Positions 20,632 to 33,952 of a DNA stretch of 64,000 nucleotides are shown here, one piece after another. The first letter of the stretch is position 1. Each line of letters opens with the position of its first letter. The stretch comes from Chondrus crispus. Its lineage: Eukaryota > Rhodophyta > Florideophyceae > Gigartinales > Gigartinaceae. The translations under genes were made by a program, and so were the position numbers. Under the pieces are notes generated by a model, which was given only the letters and a program-made list of their open reading frames with translations, did not search any database and was not told the origin of the DNA. The DNA is taken from positions 1-64,000 of the forward strand of contig NW_005179184.1 of the NCBI RefSeq assembly GCF_000350225.1, in the 5' to 3' direction.

Positions 20632-23600
20632 CTACCCGGGTACGGCGTGCGCGACTTGCGCCGGCAGGGGCAACCGTTTCCTTCGGAAATAAGTGACTGC
20701 CGCGCTGCGGGGCAATTGCTCAATGGGCTCCCACGTCGCGTCCTCGGGCGTATAGTCGTACCATTTCACCCGCAGAATTAAGTTCTCCTCGTCGTAGCCG
20801 TGGTCCACGATCTTGTCGATCACATACTCCTGACTCTCGGCTCCTTCTTCCTGCGTGTCCAAGTGTCCTTCCCCCTTCCGAAGAGCCAGCGGCTCATCCT
20901 CATCCTGCTCTTCCGAACCTCCCATCTCTTGTAGATCGGGCGGGATGCCCGCAGCTTCCTGATTTACCAACGGTCCGTCATCCGTCCTCTCTTTCGCTTG
21001 CGCGTCGGGTGCTTCTCGTTCCCTTCCTCGATTGAGGAACTGTAGCGCTCGTCGTAGCCCGATTATCGGCGTGTAGTCCATGGGACTAGGGGCTAATTCG
21101 ACTCTATCTCGCGACACGCGCTCTTCTTGGTCGCCTATAACAATGACGACCGTATTCTCAGTTGACTCCTTCACTTGATACGGACCCGTAGCCACTTTTG
21201 CCAACTTCTGTTTCGGCTCGGTGGCCGTGCCTTGCTCTTTCCGAAGGAATACGTATGATCCTGAAGGGATGTCATACTTCGGCTTGCGAAGCCTTGCGTC
21301 AAAGTTTTGCTTGTAGCGCGCTTGTTCTTTCCGCAGGCTCTTATCAGCGCCTTTTATGAGGCTTTCCAACCACGACTGCCATTTCAGGTAGTACGCTCGA
21401 TTCAAGCTAAATCCTTCCAAACTTGGCTGTGCTTGTAACGCGACGCTTCCTGGTGCCCGCGCCAACACTAGCTCGAAGGGCGCGACGTTCGTAGTCCGAT
21501 GAACTTGCGTGTTGTATGCGAACGTCACAGCGTCGCTAAATACGTCCCAGTCCTTGGGATGTTCTCCGACATACTTTCGCAACGCGGAGGTCAGCGTGCG
21601 ATTAAATCTTTCAACTTTGCCGTTGGCCTGAGGGTGATAGGTGGTCGTGAAGACGTTGCGTATCCCCAAAATTCCACAAATGTTCTGGAAGAACCGAGCC
21701 GTAAACTGTGTCCCGTTGTCGGAAAACAGCATGACCGGTGGTCCGTATACGAATACCCAATGATGCATAAAGGCTTGCGCTATGTGTGCGGCAGTTATTT
21801 TCTTGAGAGGTACGGTTCGTACCAATTTGGAATATCGATCGCTGATGACGAGGATGTAGCGATTCCCTCGTTTGGTGGTAATTAATTCACCGAGAAAGTC
21901 GATCACGACGAACTCCAAACGAGCCTTTGGGCGTGAACAGCTTCATTTCCTTCGTGTTTCTTCTTAACTTCACCCTTTCCCGCGCACATGCGGCGCAATT
22001 CTGCGCAACTGCGTAGCAGTCTAGGGCCATCGTAGGCCAATAAAAATATCTTCTCATAGTCTTGTAAAGTTTCCTGCCTCCCAGGTGGCCTGCCAATTTT
22101 GCGTAGTGGCTCAACCCTAAGACGCGGTCCCTTAACTATTGTGGTATCACCACTTGTACAAACTCCGCCGCGGTACGGCATAGAGTTCCTTCGAACTCCT
22201 CGGTCTCCATGCTGAACGTTCTCACCTTTCCGGATTCCATTTCTTCCTTGATGCGGTTGCAGAAGGGGTCGACGGCTTGCTCGCGAATGAGCTCCTCCGG
22301 AGTGACAGCTTGGAAGTGATCGAGGCGATCAGAGGCGGCCCCCCCTCAAGAGCGATGATGTCGTCTAACGCGTCAAAACTGTCCTCGTCCTCCACTGTAC
22401 CCTCGGCCGGTTCGGCCATAAAGCATGGGATTTCGTCGTCGATTTCGTCGACGGTATCTCCTGCGGTCCGTAATCTTGACAGGGCATCAGCTTGGCTGTT
22501 AGCTTTGCTCTTCTTCTACTTGATTTCGAAATCAAATTCCGAGAGGCGGAGCCTCCATCGGATTAATCTCCCGCTGGGGTCGGTTACGTTCATCAACCAC
22601 CTCAATGAGGCATGGTCGGTATGCACAATAGAGTGCTCGCCATATAGATATGGTCTTAAAGTCTGTACGGCCCAAATTACCGCTAGAAATTCTTTTTCTG
22701 ATACAGAGTAGTTTCTCTCGGCTGCGGCTAACGTTCTTGAAAAGAACCGGATGGGTTTACGTTGCGCATCCGGATGCGTTTGAAACAATGCAGCGCCGAT
22801 TTGATAGTCGCTTGCATCGGTGTCTACTGAGTATGGTAGGTCTTTCTTCGGCAGCGCCAACACCGGCGGTGCCAAGATGGCTTCCTTAAGCTTATGAAAT
22901 GCTTTCTTGCATGGTTCGTCGAATCCATCCAACTGGACCGGTTGTCCTTTCTTCAGTAGTTGGTTTAGAGGATGCGCAATTTTCGCCTAATGCGGAACGA
23001 ACCTGCGGTAGACATTGCAAAGTCCCAGGAAGCTTCTAAGCTGCGTCTGCGTTTGAGGGTACCTCACTTGTTCCAATGCAGCGGTTCGCGCGGCGTCAAC
23101 TTCGAGCGTACCAGGCCGAACGACGTGGCCTAGGTACTTGATCTTTTCGACGAAAAATTCGCACTTGCGAAGCTTGAGCTTCACACCTGCCTTCTCCAAT
23201 ACCGACAGTATTTCGTCAACGTGGACGACGTGCTCCTCCCAAGATTTGCTGAAGATGATGATATCATCTCGATATACCAGACAGCATTTCCAACGGAACG
23301 GAGAGAGCAGGATATCCATGGCTCTCTGAAACGTCGCTGGCGCGTTGGTAAGCCCGAAGTGCATTCTTGAGAATCGGTACAAACCTGAGTGACACGAAAA
23401 TGCGGTTTTGTCGCGGTCGCTTTCGGGAATTGGCATCTGCCAGTACCCCGAGATCGCGTCCAACGCGGAGAAAACCTTGGTGTCACCAAGCGAGTCCAGA
23501 CATTCGTCCATGCGCGGCAAAGGGTACGTGTCCTTCACCGTCACCGCGTTTAACCTGCGGTAGTCTACGCAAAAGCGCATTGAACCGTCCGGCTTGGGCA

Positions 23601-24761
23601 CTAATAAAACGGGCGACGCTCATTCTGACTGCGCCGGTTCGATGACTCCTCCTTCTAACATCTTCTGTACTTCTGCGTCCTCGACCTCCCGAGCCTTTGG
23701 ACCGGCTCGGTAGGAGCTTGTGCGATGGGCCTGGTCTCCGGGACCAGCTCGATCCGGTGGACCGTGGTATTAATTTCATCAAGGGTCCCATCTCACATCT
23801 TAGAGTATTTCTTTAACATCCGTCGGAACCGCTCGCCCAGCCGTTCCAGAACGTGGCTCAGGTCGAGGTCCTCCACGTCCGGCGGTGGGGGCTCAATCCG
23901 CTGCTCCGGCTTCGACGATTCCGTCGCAGAGAGCCCACTCGACCGTTCTTCTGGCTGGTCCTCGCGCGCTTGATCCGACGGTTCGTATCTTGTCTCGCCC
24001 GTAGGCGTCTTTGTAGAATTAGGAAAATTTTCCTTCTTCCTTTCTTGATTTCCGAGAACTTCACCAATGGTGGTTTTGCTCTCAAGCACGGCCCTCGGGT
24101 GCGGTAATAATTCTGCCACCACTTGGCCTTTTTGCACCCTGACAGGGTACGTCCTAAAATTCGCAACTAGTAAACGAAATGGTCTGTCAGGCTCAACCTG
24201 AACGACACCATTCGTGCACGTCAACCCGTGCCTTTCGTACAGCGACGAGTACGGCTGAACCACAACCAAGCCCGCCCTCTTCGAGGTGCATTCCACGACG
24301 CGTTGCGTCCCTGGCTCGATAGTCGTGGCTCTTGCCACTTTTACATTAGGGGAAGTTCGCTCCCCCTTTCCATCATTCTCGTCCTCTCCCGGGACGAGAT
24401 TCTTCTTCCCTTTTCTCGTGGAGAACCGCCTAACTATCGGAACCTCCGAGAAATCCGCCAACTCAACCGTTTTCTTCCTTGGATAAATTGCTTCCACAAA
24501 CCGATCACAGTAGTCCGCGCCTAGAATTAGCGGGACTGCGAGTTTTTTGCATACAATAAACTCGGCTGCGGCCACAAATTTTCCAAGCCTCACAGTCATT
24601 CTAATTGTGCCGAGAGTGCGGAGTGGCCTATTGTTCGCGTCGCCAATGTCTTGGGTTGGTCCGTAGGACACCAACATTTCCATTCCTGCCGGAAGTTCCG
24701 ACCTTCGAACCAAATTCGATCCGGCGCCTGTGTCCAACATGGACAACACTCGACTCATCAA
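20632..24761 (-). pseudogene. pol: Degenerate gypsy pol of G2
   Basis: Recognisable pieces are a retropepsin-like segment (SMLDTGAGSNLV, about 24,740), reverse transcriptase (FCVDYRRLNAV, about 23,570), RNase H (ALPKKDLPYSVDTDASDYQIG, about 22,860), the integrase zinc-binding region (about 22,000-22,110), the integrase core (MLFSDNGTQFTARF and YHPQANGKVERFNR, 21,600-21,750), and a C-terminal chromodomain (LRVKWYDYTPEDATWEP, about 20,750). It is a fossil with several breaks. Confidence 0.85.
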
Positions 24762-25060
24762 TCCGACCGTTGGTCCAATATCCGCTTAAACTTTGTAGTT
24801 TTTTCGCGCGAGGACCAAGATCTTTTCAAGGTATTCTTTTCGCTTAACCCTGTACCAGGGCCTACGAATTTGATCCATCGGACGATCCTTGTCTCGACTT
24901 AGAATTTTCTTGACAACAGTCGGCTCCTTCGGACTATCCACTATTCCAACTACCTGCTCGTCGAGGCCTTCCTTTTTCGCTAGAGACGGGGAACGGGACT
25001 GAGTCCCGGACGCAGAACGTTGAACCTGCACCTCTCGTGACTCCTTCGAGATTCCCCTCT

Positions 25061-27179
25061 CTAGTTTCCCTGCGGCTGCGGGTTCCTTCTCACGTCCGAC
25101 GACGCGGGCCCCGCGGCGGGCCCTCTAAAGGGTTGGTTCGGCCTCGGTGTTGAAGCACTCGGCGTGCCCGCCGTCTGCGAATTGAAACAATTCTCGACCC
25201 TCAGATAACTCGTCGATGGTATCCCCAATCTCTCCATCGGAGACAACGCCTCATAATTTTCCAAAACTCGGTGCATTTCCCGGAGGGAAAGAATGGACGT
25301 TGGCGCGGCGTGCCCCTTCTCGTAACAGTGATAGCACACCATTCCGTGCTTCTTGACGGGATATTGCGGCCTAGGTCCTCCACGGGCCGGCAGCCTTTCT
25401 TGATGTTGCGGCCTTCCCATCCAGCACGGCCTTCGAAACGCTGTACCCTTGTCTTCCATCGGAATGCGCGACGCCGGCGTGTGGCCGCGCCCCCGTAACA
25501 TCATCACGGGATCCGTGGGCTCTGAAAACGACTCCGTCGTGTATGTGGGCGTCGGTAAAGTTGACGACCCGCTTGCCCCGTAGTCCTCGTGACCGTAGCC
25601 TTCCGATGACTCAATAGAATCGCCTTCGGCGACGAACGCTCCCTCGTAATTTTCATTACTTCTCTGCGCACTGCGCTCCTCTGAAGCGGAGATTGACTCG
25701 GCTAAAGGGACGGCGGCGTGACCTTTACGACCGGGATAAGAAGAAGCCCTCGGCTTGTTCCCCGCCCTGAACGTCGACGGCGTCTGAATCGTGATCTTCT
25801 TGGTCTTCTTGTCCTTGGCGCGGCTCGTCGAGCCATGCGCCTTTGCGTAATTTACTAATCTCAAAAATGAAGCATCTCGGTTATCTTGTCGATACTGCGA
25901 GACCATGGGCTTGATCTGGCATCTAGCCCCTCGATGAACATGGTCATCTGCTCCTCCATGGAATACACATTCCCACAGCGATTGCTCGCGTCTGTTAGGC
26001 AAATGTAAAATTCCATCTCGTCTTCAGACGGTCTCTGCTGAACTTCTCGCAACGCGAGCACGGCTTGACGGATCGCCTCGTCGGTGGCGAACTTCTCAAT
26101 AGCCACTGTACGGCCTCCGGCAAGGCGGATACCTTTCCATGGTGGGATCCTGCCGTCTGAGACATGGAATTGTACTGTCTTAGGGCGATGCCACTAAGAA
26201 ATTCGGGCAACAAGCGAATCGCTTGTCCCTCATTCATCTCCTGAGTATCGAACTCTTGAACCAAATTCGCCAAAAAGTCCAACACAAGAACGCCGTCTTC
26301 TCCTGTGAACGTGTTTTCCTTCTTCACCTTAGGTGGAATATCCTTCCTGATTTTTCGCACGGCGGTCCGCCGGGAACTTGACAAATTTGTCTCCGGGTTC
26401 CGCAAGCGGTACGTTCGGTACGAAAGTAATTTCTTGAAGAGGTAGTTGGTCGGATTCAGCTCCTCCAACTCCTCCCATCTCGGCCCGCGCCGTGTTGCGA
26501 CATCTTCGGGTTCCGCGTCCTTGTCTCTCCTCGAGGCGGACGAAGTGACTCCGCCTCGTCTGGAGGAAATGTTCTTGCTTGACGAAATTGCGTTTCCTTC
26601 TTCTGAACTTCGTTCGGAATCGTCCGAATGGTTCGACGAGCCGTCGCCACCATCTTCAGAGGGACCATGCGACTCCGACTTTGAGTCGCGGTCCTCCGGA
26701 TCGTCACTACAGTGACCCTTGCTTGTACGTCGCTTGTCCTTCTTGGAGGACTTCGACTTGGAGCTCCGCGGTCGAGCGGGCTTGTCCTTCTTCGACCGGC
26801 GGTCACCCTCTCTACCCGAAGGGAGCGGCTCGTCGTCCGATCCTTGCGGAGCTTGATCTGCGGCCTGCTCAAGATCCTTGAGACATTGCGCGGCGCGATC
26901 GAATCGGTCATCGATGCTTGTTCTAAATTTTCCTAAGGACTCCAAGGCTTTATTCGCGTCGCGCCTCGCGTCCTTAACCGAGAGTTTCAACGAAGCTAGC
27001 ACCTCCGGCTCCGCGCCTTCGGTTACCTCCCCTCGTTCCTTCTCGACGAGGTCCACGCGAGCTGTTAGCTCTCCCAACACGATGTGGAACTCGGCTGCTT
27101 GCAACTCCAGTTGCTTTCGCACTAGGGCCAATTCATCCTCGAGAATTCTCTTATTCTCTTGGCGAATTTCGCTGCCCAT
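25061..27179 (-). pseudogene. gag: Degenerate Gag region of G2
   Basis: A helical Gag-like N-terminal half shares its sequence with relic G1 (ALVRKQLELQ). It is followed by a Lys/Ser/Glu-rich stretch (KSKSSKKDKRR), a capsid-like part, and a C-terminal part with a single CCHC-like knuckle (CYHCYEKGHAAP). It is broken. Confidence 0.65.
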
Positions 27180-27479
27180 CTTCTCGAACTTCTCGTCGAG
27201 GTCATTCTTGTCGGCGGCAATCCCCGTAGGGATTCTTGATCTCCGGGATCCGTGCTCGTATTGGCCTAGCTCCGGGTGCGAGGACCCCTCGGGATCCTCG
27301 ACGCCCGTGCCGATCCGCTTCTACTCGCCCCGGAACCAACGTCCCTGAGTGCGCTTGTTGACATCGTTCGGCGTAGCGAACGAACCTAAAAAACAGATAC
27401 GAACAAAAAATAAAAACGAACAAAAAATAAAAAAGAGACCCCGTTACCCAGACCAACTTCCTTGCCGTAGACAAAACCG

Positions 27480-27587
27480 TTCTAGGTCGGGAGACCACTT
27501 TTGTAGTGCGTCTCCAGACCGAGACTGTCGTCGACACAATTCTAGGTCCGGTCTCCTGTAGATAATTCTAGGTCGGGAGACCACTTT
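27480..27587 (-). promoter_or_regulatory. Primer-binding region of G2, with a duplicated LTR junction
   Basis: Next to the LTR the minus strand reads TGGTCTCCCGACCTAGAA, starting with the TGG expected of a tRNA primer site. The same 30 bp block, including the last bases of the LTR, occurs at 27,480-27,509 and again at 27,566-27,595. The same primer site occurs beside the G1 LTR at 10,802-10,820. I did not identify the tRNA. Confidence 0.5.
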
Positions 27588-28646
27588 TGTAGTGCAGTGC
27601 CTGGCAGGCCGCGAACACAGTCCGACGGTCAAACAAAAAGAAGAAAAGCAGCACAGCAACAACCAATGCCGATGACACGCGCTACGGAGCGTTCGAGACT
27701 CCCTCTCCCCTTGGGTGGGCTTGCGGCCCACAGTAGCTCAACTCCGACGGAGGGTAAGGAAAGATGCCCGGCCCGGGAGGATAATGGTGGTAGAGACTTG
27801 TGAAGACTTGAGTGCTCGGCGAGTGCGGGTTGGGCTTGTCTACGAGAATGTAACCGCGGTTCGCTGCGTTGTAATGCCAATGCTCGACGAGCGTCCTCAG
27901 CACCTTGCGTATAATTCAAGGTCTTCGACGGGGGCTTGTTCAGCACTACCTGACGGGATCGTAACCGTGTAGCAGCGCTACTACCGACGTGTTGCCCGAT
28001 GGCAAAACACCGACACCAATGTGATTGCAATCGCAGCTGATGGCACCAACACTGTCTTGTATGATAAGACCTTCGAAAGAGGCGTCGTTGCAACAGCCTT
28101 CCAACGGAACAGGACACTGTAGCAGCGCTACGACCTACATGCAGCCCGATAGCAATCACACCAACACCGGATCGGTCTCGACAGACTCCAATGGAACCAA
28201 CACAATTAAGGGAAACATAGATGTGGAGATAGAAAAGGATAGGAATTAGAGAAAGAAAAGGTAAAAGGATAAGGAAAGGGGACCCTGAGCAAATGAGGAT
28301 GTCGTTAGCAACGTAGAAGTGAAGCGCGTCGCGTGAACGGAAGCGGTCTTCGACGAAGGCGAGATCTAACTCCGGCAACTCGGGTTACCTTTACTGACTT
28401 GGTGGCCAGTGGGGTAAGGTATATATCGCCCCGCCAGAGCCACTAAAGTAGCTCGCGGCGCTAGATCCTAGATCTAATCCTAGTGTCAACAAAATTAATG
28501 CTAACTCATTAACTAAATAAAATAAAATAATTAAAAATTGAAACTGTGCAATTAATCACACGTGTGTCCCCCAACCCGGACTACTTTTCAGATCCAAATA
28601 TTTTCCTTTCTTTTCACCCCCCCGTAGAGCCTCATATTGCACTACA
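27588..28646 (-). repeat. 5' LTR of G2
   Basis: The 1059 bp repeat has ends TGTAGTGCA and TATTGCACTACA and is oriented on the minus strand. A TATATA box lies near 28,420. Related LTRs are at 10,824-11,390 (partial), 32,862-33,828 and 39,188-40,232. The right edge abuts chromovirus copy B. Confidence 0.8.
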
Positions 28647-31600
28647 CTTGACCGATCAAGTCGGGAAGGCAGGAGCTGGACGACCGAGCTCCGACGAACG
28701 GACGACCGTTGTGAAGAAAGAGGTGGTCACGGACGAACGGCCACCTCAAGACCAACCGACGACAGGTGGTACTGTGCCCCCGCAGAAAAAAGATCCCGAA
28801 AATCCACCGATGGATTGGGAAAAAGAAATCGACTTGTCATATTTCGACGATGACAAGCTCCGTGGCCACGTACTCGAGATGCTCCGTAAGCACTCGAGCC
28901 TGTGGAGCGGTGCGCTCGGAACTATCTGGGCGACGGAACACCGCATTCCCCTCGAACCGGGTACGAAGCCGATACGTTCGATGCTCTGCCGTAAGGGGCC
29001 CGCGATGCGAGAAATGGTCGCGAAGGAGGTGAACAAGATGTTGAACGCAGCAGTTATCGAACCCGCGAGCACGGAATGGGCGTCTCTGGTGGTGCTTATA
29101 CCGAAGAAAGACGGATCTCTTCGGTTCTGCGTGGACTACCGGCGTCTCAACGCGAAGACTGCAGCGGATTCGTATCCGCTGCCTCAGATGGACGACTGTA
29201 TCGACTCGCTTGGAGATGCGGCCGTCTTCACGACGTTGGACTGCAATTCCGGTTATTGGCAGATCCCCTTCGCTCCAGAATACTGGGATAAGACCACGTT
29301 TACGACGCACATGGGCACGTTTCGCCACTTGCGCATGCCGTTCGGACTAAAAGGGGCACCGGCCACCTTCCAACGCGCACTTGACATCATCCTATCTGGC
29401 ATACGTTGGCAAGCATGCCTCGTCTACCTGGATGATGTCATCGTCTTCTCACGTACGAACGGAGAACACGCGAAGCATCTCGACATTGCCTTGAGCTTGC
29501 TGCGGAGTGCCGGAATCTCCCTCAACCTCAAGAAGTGTAGCTTCTTTCAACCGAAGGTACACTACCTGGGGCACGTCATTTCCCCAGGTAAGTTAGGTGT
29601 GGCCGATACGGCGGCCGACGCCTTCAAGACCTTCACGTTTCCGAGGTCGCTGACGCAAGTGCGCTCGTTCCTCGGGGCGTGCAACGTATACCGCCGATTC
29701 GTTAAGGGGTTCGCGAAGATAGCCCGTCCTCTGACCGACATGACGCGTAAGGATTCGGATCCTGACTTCTACAACTCCACGGAGGCGCAACGGGAGGCGT
29801 TCGAGAACCTCAAGAAGTGCATGATTGCTCCGCCGATCCTCGCCCTTCCGCGGTACGGCCGTCCGTACATGATCGAAACGGATGCGAGCGCCAACCAGTT
29901 TGGCTGCACGTTGCTCCAAGAGCACGACAAGCCAAACGATTGGCGACCCGTCGGGTATTGGTCGTACTCACTGTGCAATAGTGAGCGTAACTACAGCGCT
30001 ACGGAGCGTGAGTGCTTTGCCGTAGTGTGGGCCGTCCGCGCACTACGGCCGTACGTTGAAGGCACGAAGTTCACCGTCCGGACGGATCACGACGCACTGA
30101 GGTGGCTCATGTCCCTCACGGAGAGTTCTGGAAGGCTCACCCGGGGGTGGCTACGTCTGGCTGAATACGATTTCACCATCCAGTACCGCCCCGGGCGCGT
30201 GCACCAAGTACCGGACGCTTTGTCACGCCTCGTGTCGCCGAGAGTCGCCGGCGACCCCCGGCCGGCCGTCGAAGTGGATGAAGACATTCCCACCTTCGAC
30301 GCGGGTACGACCGTTCGAGACGTATCGAACGAGCTCGCGGACCACGTCTGTACCGAAAATTGCGACCACGAGGTCGAACAAGTCTTCACGACGACGCGAA
30401 GCCAAGCTGGACCACAAAGAAGGTCGCGCGTCCGAACGCGCGACGAACTAAGGGGCGACGACGAAGCCCCCGCTCTCCAAGGACCCAGTCCGTTCTGGGA
30501 GGAGAACCACGAATTCGACGCCGTTGATCTCGAGCGCGCCGAAGAACCCGAGGTCGGGGCGCCCGACTCCACGGTCGCTCCCCCGCAAGACGACCTACAG
30601 GCCGCTCTTACGTTAGAGGAGATCGCCGAGGAGCAACGCGTGTATGAATTCTGCCAAACCGTTTTGGCACGACAGTCAGAGTCCCGGGACTCCGCGTTAT
30701 TCGAGGACCACCAGGGGGTGCTCAAGCGGGTACACCCCTTCGACCCTGATATCGTACAGGTGGTGGTACGTCGGACGCTCTGCTCCAGGCTCCTGCGCCT
30801 GTGCCGCAACCCAGCCATCGCGGGACACCCGGGCCAGAACCGTATTTACTACGAGCTACGTCGCGAGTACTACTGGCCCATCTCGCCGCAGATGTCGCCG
30901 CTACAGTGCAGGGGTGTCGGACGTGCGCGATGAACCGGGTTGAGTTGCGGAAACACCTCAACCGTTTGATGTTGTTCCCGGCAACTCGGCCGCTCGAGAG
31001 CCTGGCTATCGACATTCTGGGTCCACTCACCAAGACAAAGGCAGGGAAACGGTTCCTGCTCGTAATTACCGACCGCTTCACTAAGCTCACCCAGGTCGTT
31101 GCGCTGCGTACGATTACCGCATACACCGTCGCAGTCGCGTTCTGCGACGCCTCGGTATTTAAGTACAGCATCCCGCGCACGTTACTGTCGCATAACGGAC
31201 CACAGTTCATCGCCAAGTTCTTCCAAAGCACGTGCCGGGTTCTCGGGATTTGGAATCTATATACTTCGGCGTACCATCCGTAGACGAACGGACAAGTCGA
31301 GCAATACAACCGGACGAGCGCCTCAATGCTGCGCAACTACGTAGGCGAGCACCAAGATGACTGGGACGTGTACGTGGGGCCGCTTACGTGTGCGTATAAT
31401 TCCCACGTACATCGTACCACGCGGACGACACCGTTCGAGCTCGTACTCAGCAGACCACCGCCAGAGTTCTCCCTTCGAAGAGCCGACGTTGGCGTTCCCC
31501 CTGCCGAAAGGGGGAATCAGCGAGCTGAGTTCCTAAAAACGCTGGACGATACGATACAAAGAGCCTACGGAAGCTTGCGTCGTACCCAAGCACGATACAA

Positions 31601-32075
31601 ACGCGATTTTGACAAACGCGTCCGAAAAATTAACGCGCGTCTTCAGCCCGGCAATTACGTCTACCTGAACCCCTCCGATGGGGGAAGACGTCGAACAAAC
31701 TCGCATCACCGGAAGTCGGACCGTACCGAGTGCACGCGAATGACAAACGCACCATCACGATCGAGACACTGTCTCTGCAGACCGCTGCGTGTGCTCTCTC
31801 CCACCGGCTACCGCGCCTCAGGCGAGCACCACTACCCCCGGCGACTTGGCCGACAAGGTCACGGAGGGGACGCCGTTCGCCGTAGAACGGATACTCAAGC
31901 ACCGAGTCATGGAGGACGGAACTACGGATTTCCTCATCAAGTGAGGGGATTACGACACGCCCACCTGTACCTTGGGGACTCACATCCGAGAAGAGCTCGT
32001 GTCTCGCTACGCGAAGCGAATTAGAGCGCGCACCGGTAGGGACCTCACTTCGGACCTGAACGCGGACGTTTAGTC
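28647..32075 (+). pseudogene. pol: Degenerate pol of chromovirus copy B
   Basis: It aligns along its length with copy A pol from the region just before reverse transcriptase to the chromodomain. Reverse transcriptase (YLDDVIVFS near 29,430), RNase H, integrase and chromodomain remnants are all visible. It is a fossil with several breaks. Confidence 0.85.
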
Positions 32076-32087
32076 TTAAGGTGGGGG
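32056..32087 (+). promoter_or_regulatory. Stem-loop plus purine tract 1 of copy B
   Basis: An imperfect inverted repeat CTGAACG-CGGA-CGTTTAG is followed by TTAAGGTGGGGG. It corresponds to 5028-5062 in copy A. Confidence 0.5.
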
Positions 32088-32861
32088 CCCTCAACGGTTC
32101 CGTTACGGCTAAACGCAACCGTTTCATTACGGTTATATAAGTCTCGCAGTACAGACAGGGGGCGTAACAAGGAACAGACCCACGTATGATAGCTGACAAA
32201 CCTGGGCCATAGCCAAAAGTCAAGACGTATTTGACAACGAAGATCCGGGGATACGACTTTATACCAGCAGGTGGCATCCGAAAACGCAGTACGGATCGCG
32301 ACACGAACAACCAGGCGAAGGAACCGGACAGTACGGACTGTATGGTCGAGGAGCGACCTCTGTGGGATCCACGACACCCGAGCCGGACGAGAGAATTCGA
32401 GAGGAAGCCAATTACGCCCTTTTCGAGCTGAGGGGCGGAACGAAAGCCCCCAGCACATGCAATGGTCGGAACCCGTGCCTATATACACACGAGACCACCA
32501 CGGTAGGGCGCGCCGCCACCAAACTGCGAGCCACGACCACTGTAGTGCGCCCGTACACGGAGACCGTGCGCGTGCTGAAAAAACGAGAAGAAAATAAGCC
32601 TGAAGGGCACAGCACGCCGCTCACGCGCACGACAGTGAGCACGGGCCCTGGTGTCAATCCGCCACCGCACGCCCAAAATATATCAGAAAAATTAGCCCCT
32701 CCTTGGACGTGGACACGTGCCCCGCGTCCATACGACCCGCACGGGCGACACGCCACTAACGCAAGCCAGCGACGCTGAAAACGCGTACGGTCGCAAACAG
32801 GTGCACCACCCCCTCTGTACGGCGTCCGAGGCGTGCGTCGAAAAGCCACACGCAAAGTGAC

Positions 32862-33828
32862 TGTAGTGCAATGCGCCTGTCAGGCAGAGACCAAGGTCCG
32901 ACGGTCCAACACAAACAACAACAACAAAAACAACAACTGCCAAAGGCACAGCGCTACGGAGTGTTCGAAGCTCCCTGTCCTCTTTAAGCGGGTTTGCGGC
33001 CCGCAGTAGCTCGGATCCCTGATAGGGGGGGGCAAAAAGAAGGGCCCAGCCCGGGATCGGTAAATGGTGGTAGAGACTTATAAAGGCAACTGCTCGACGA
33101 GTTCGGAGGGGTGTTTAGGTAAACCTGGTCAGATGGGTCGTAAATCCAATGCTCGTAGAGCGCCTTGTACACCTTATACCCTTGATAAGGTCTTCGACGG
33201 GGACGTCGCAACGTAGCCCGTCGGGAAAGAAGAAAACGTAGCAGCGCTACACTGTCGTACTGCCCGATGGCAAAGTACCAACAACGGATCGGTCGCAACC
33301 AGATTCCGATGAAACCAACACTGAGAAAAGCACCACTGGTGCACCAACACAGAAGCCCGATGGCAAATGACGTCACGTTGCGGATCGCAATCCTACAAGG
33401 TGGGACCAACTCAAGATTAAGGGAAATTAGGATAGGGAAGTAAAGGAAAATTGATAAGGAAAAAGGGGACCCCCGAGCGCTGAAGGATGCCGTAGGCTTA
33501 GGTAAAAGGGAGCGTCTTGGTAGAGACGGACTTCGACCAAGGCGACATTCAACTCCGGCAACTCGGGTTACCTTTACTGACTTCGTCGTCAGAGGGCTAA
33601 GGTATATATCGCCCCGCCGGAGCCACTACAGTAGCTCGCGGCGCTAGATCCTAGATCTAATCTAATGTCAGCAAAATTAATGCCAACTAATTAACTAAAT
33701 AAAATAAAATAATTAAAAATTAAAACTGTGCAATTATTCACACGTGTGTCCCCCAACCCGGACTACTTTTCATATCCAAATATTTTCCTTTCTTTTCACC
33801 CCCCTTTTCAGGTGCGTATTGCACTACA
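32862..33828 (-). repeat. Solo LTR of the G family, TSD GTGAC
   Basis: The 967 bp repeat has ends TGTAGTGCAAT and ATTGCACTACA. The flanking 5 bp GTGAC (32,857-32,861 and 33,829-33,833) is a perfect target-site duplication, so this is one insertion reduced to a single LTR by recombination between LTRs. It has the same orientation as the G2 LTR. Confidence 0.85.
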
Positions 33829-33952
33829 GTGACCAGCGAGAAGACGCACCTGTTCCCGCATCCGAAGGCGAGAGACTGACGCGCGAAGCGGCGGTCCGGG
33901 ACGCGAGGGAGGAGGATTTCGTGGGAGTGGCCGGCGAGCCAACGCGACGACG

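Larger units (their letters stand above)
20471..28646 (-). mobile_element. Ty3/gypsy chromovirus G2, broken, minus strand
   Basis: Reading on the minus strand, the parts are a 5' LTR (28,646-27,588), primer-binding region, gag (about 27,179-25,061), pol with protease, reverse transcriptase, RNase H, integrase and chromodomain (24,761-20,632), and about 160 bp of 3' tail up to the DNA transposon. No 3' LTR is visible. It carries roughly half a dozen or more breaks and is not coding-competent. Its gag and LTR belong to the same family as relic G1 and the solo LTRs at 32,862 and 39,188. Confidence 0.85.
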
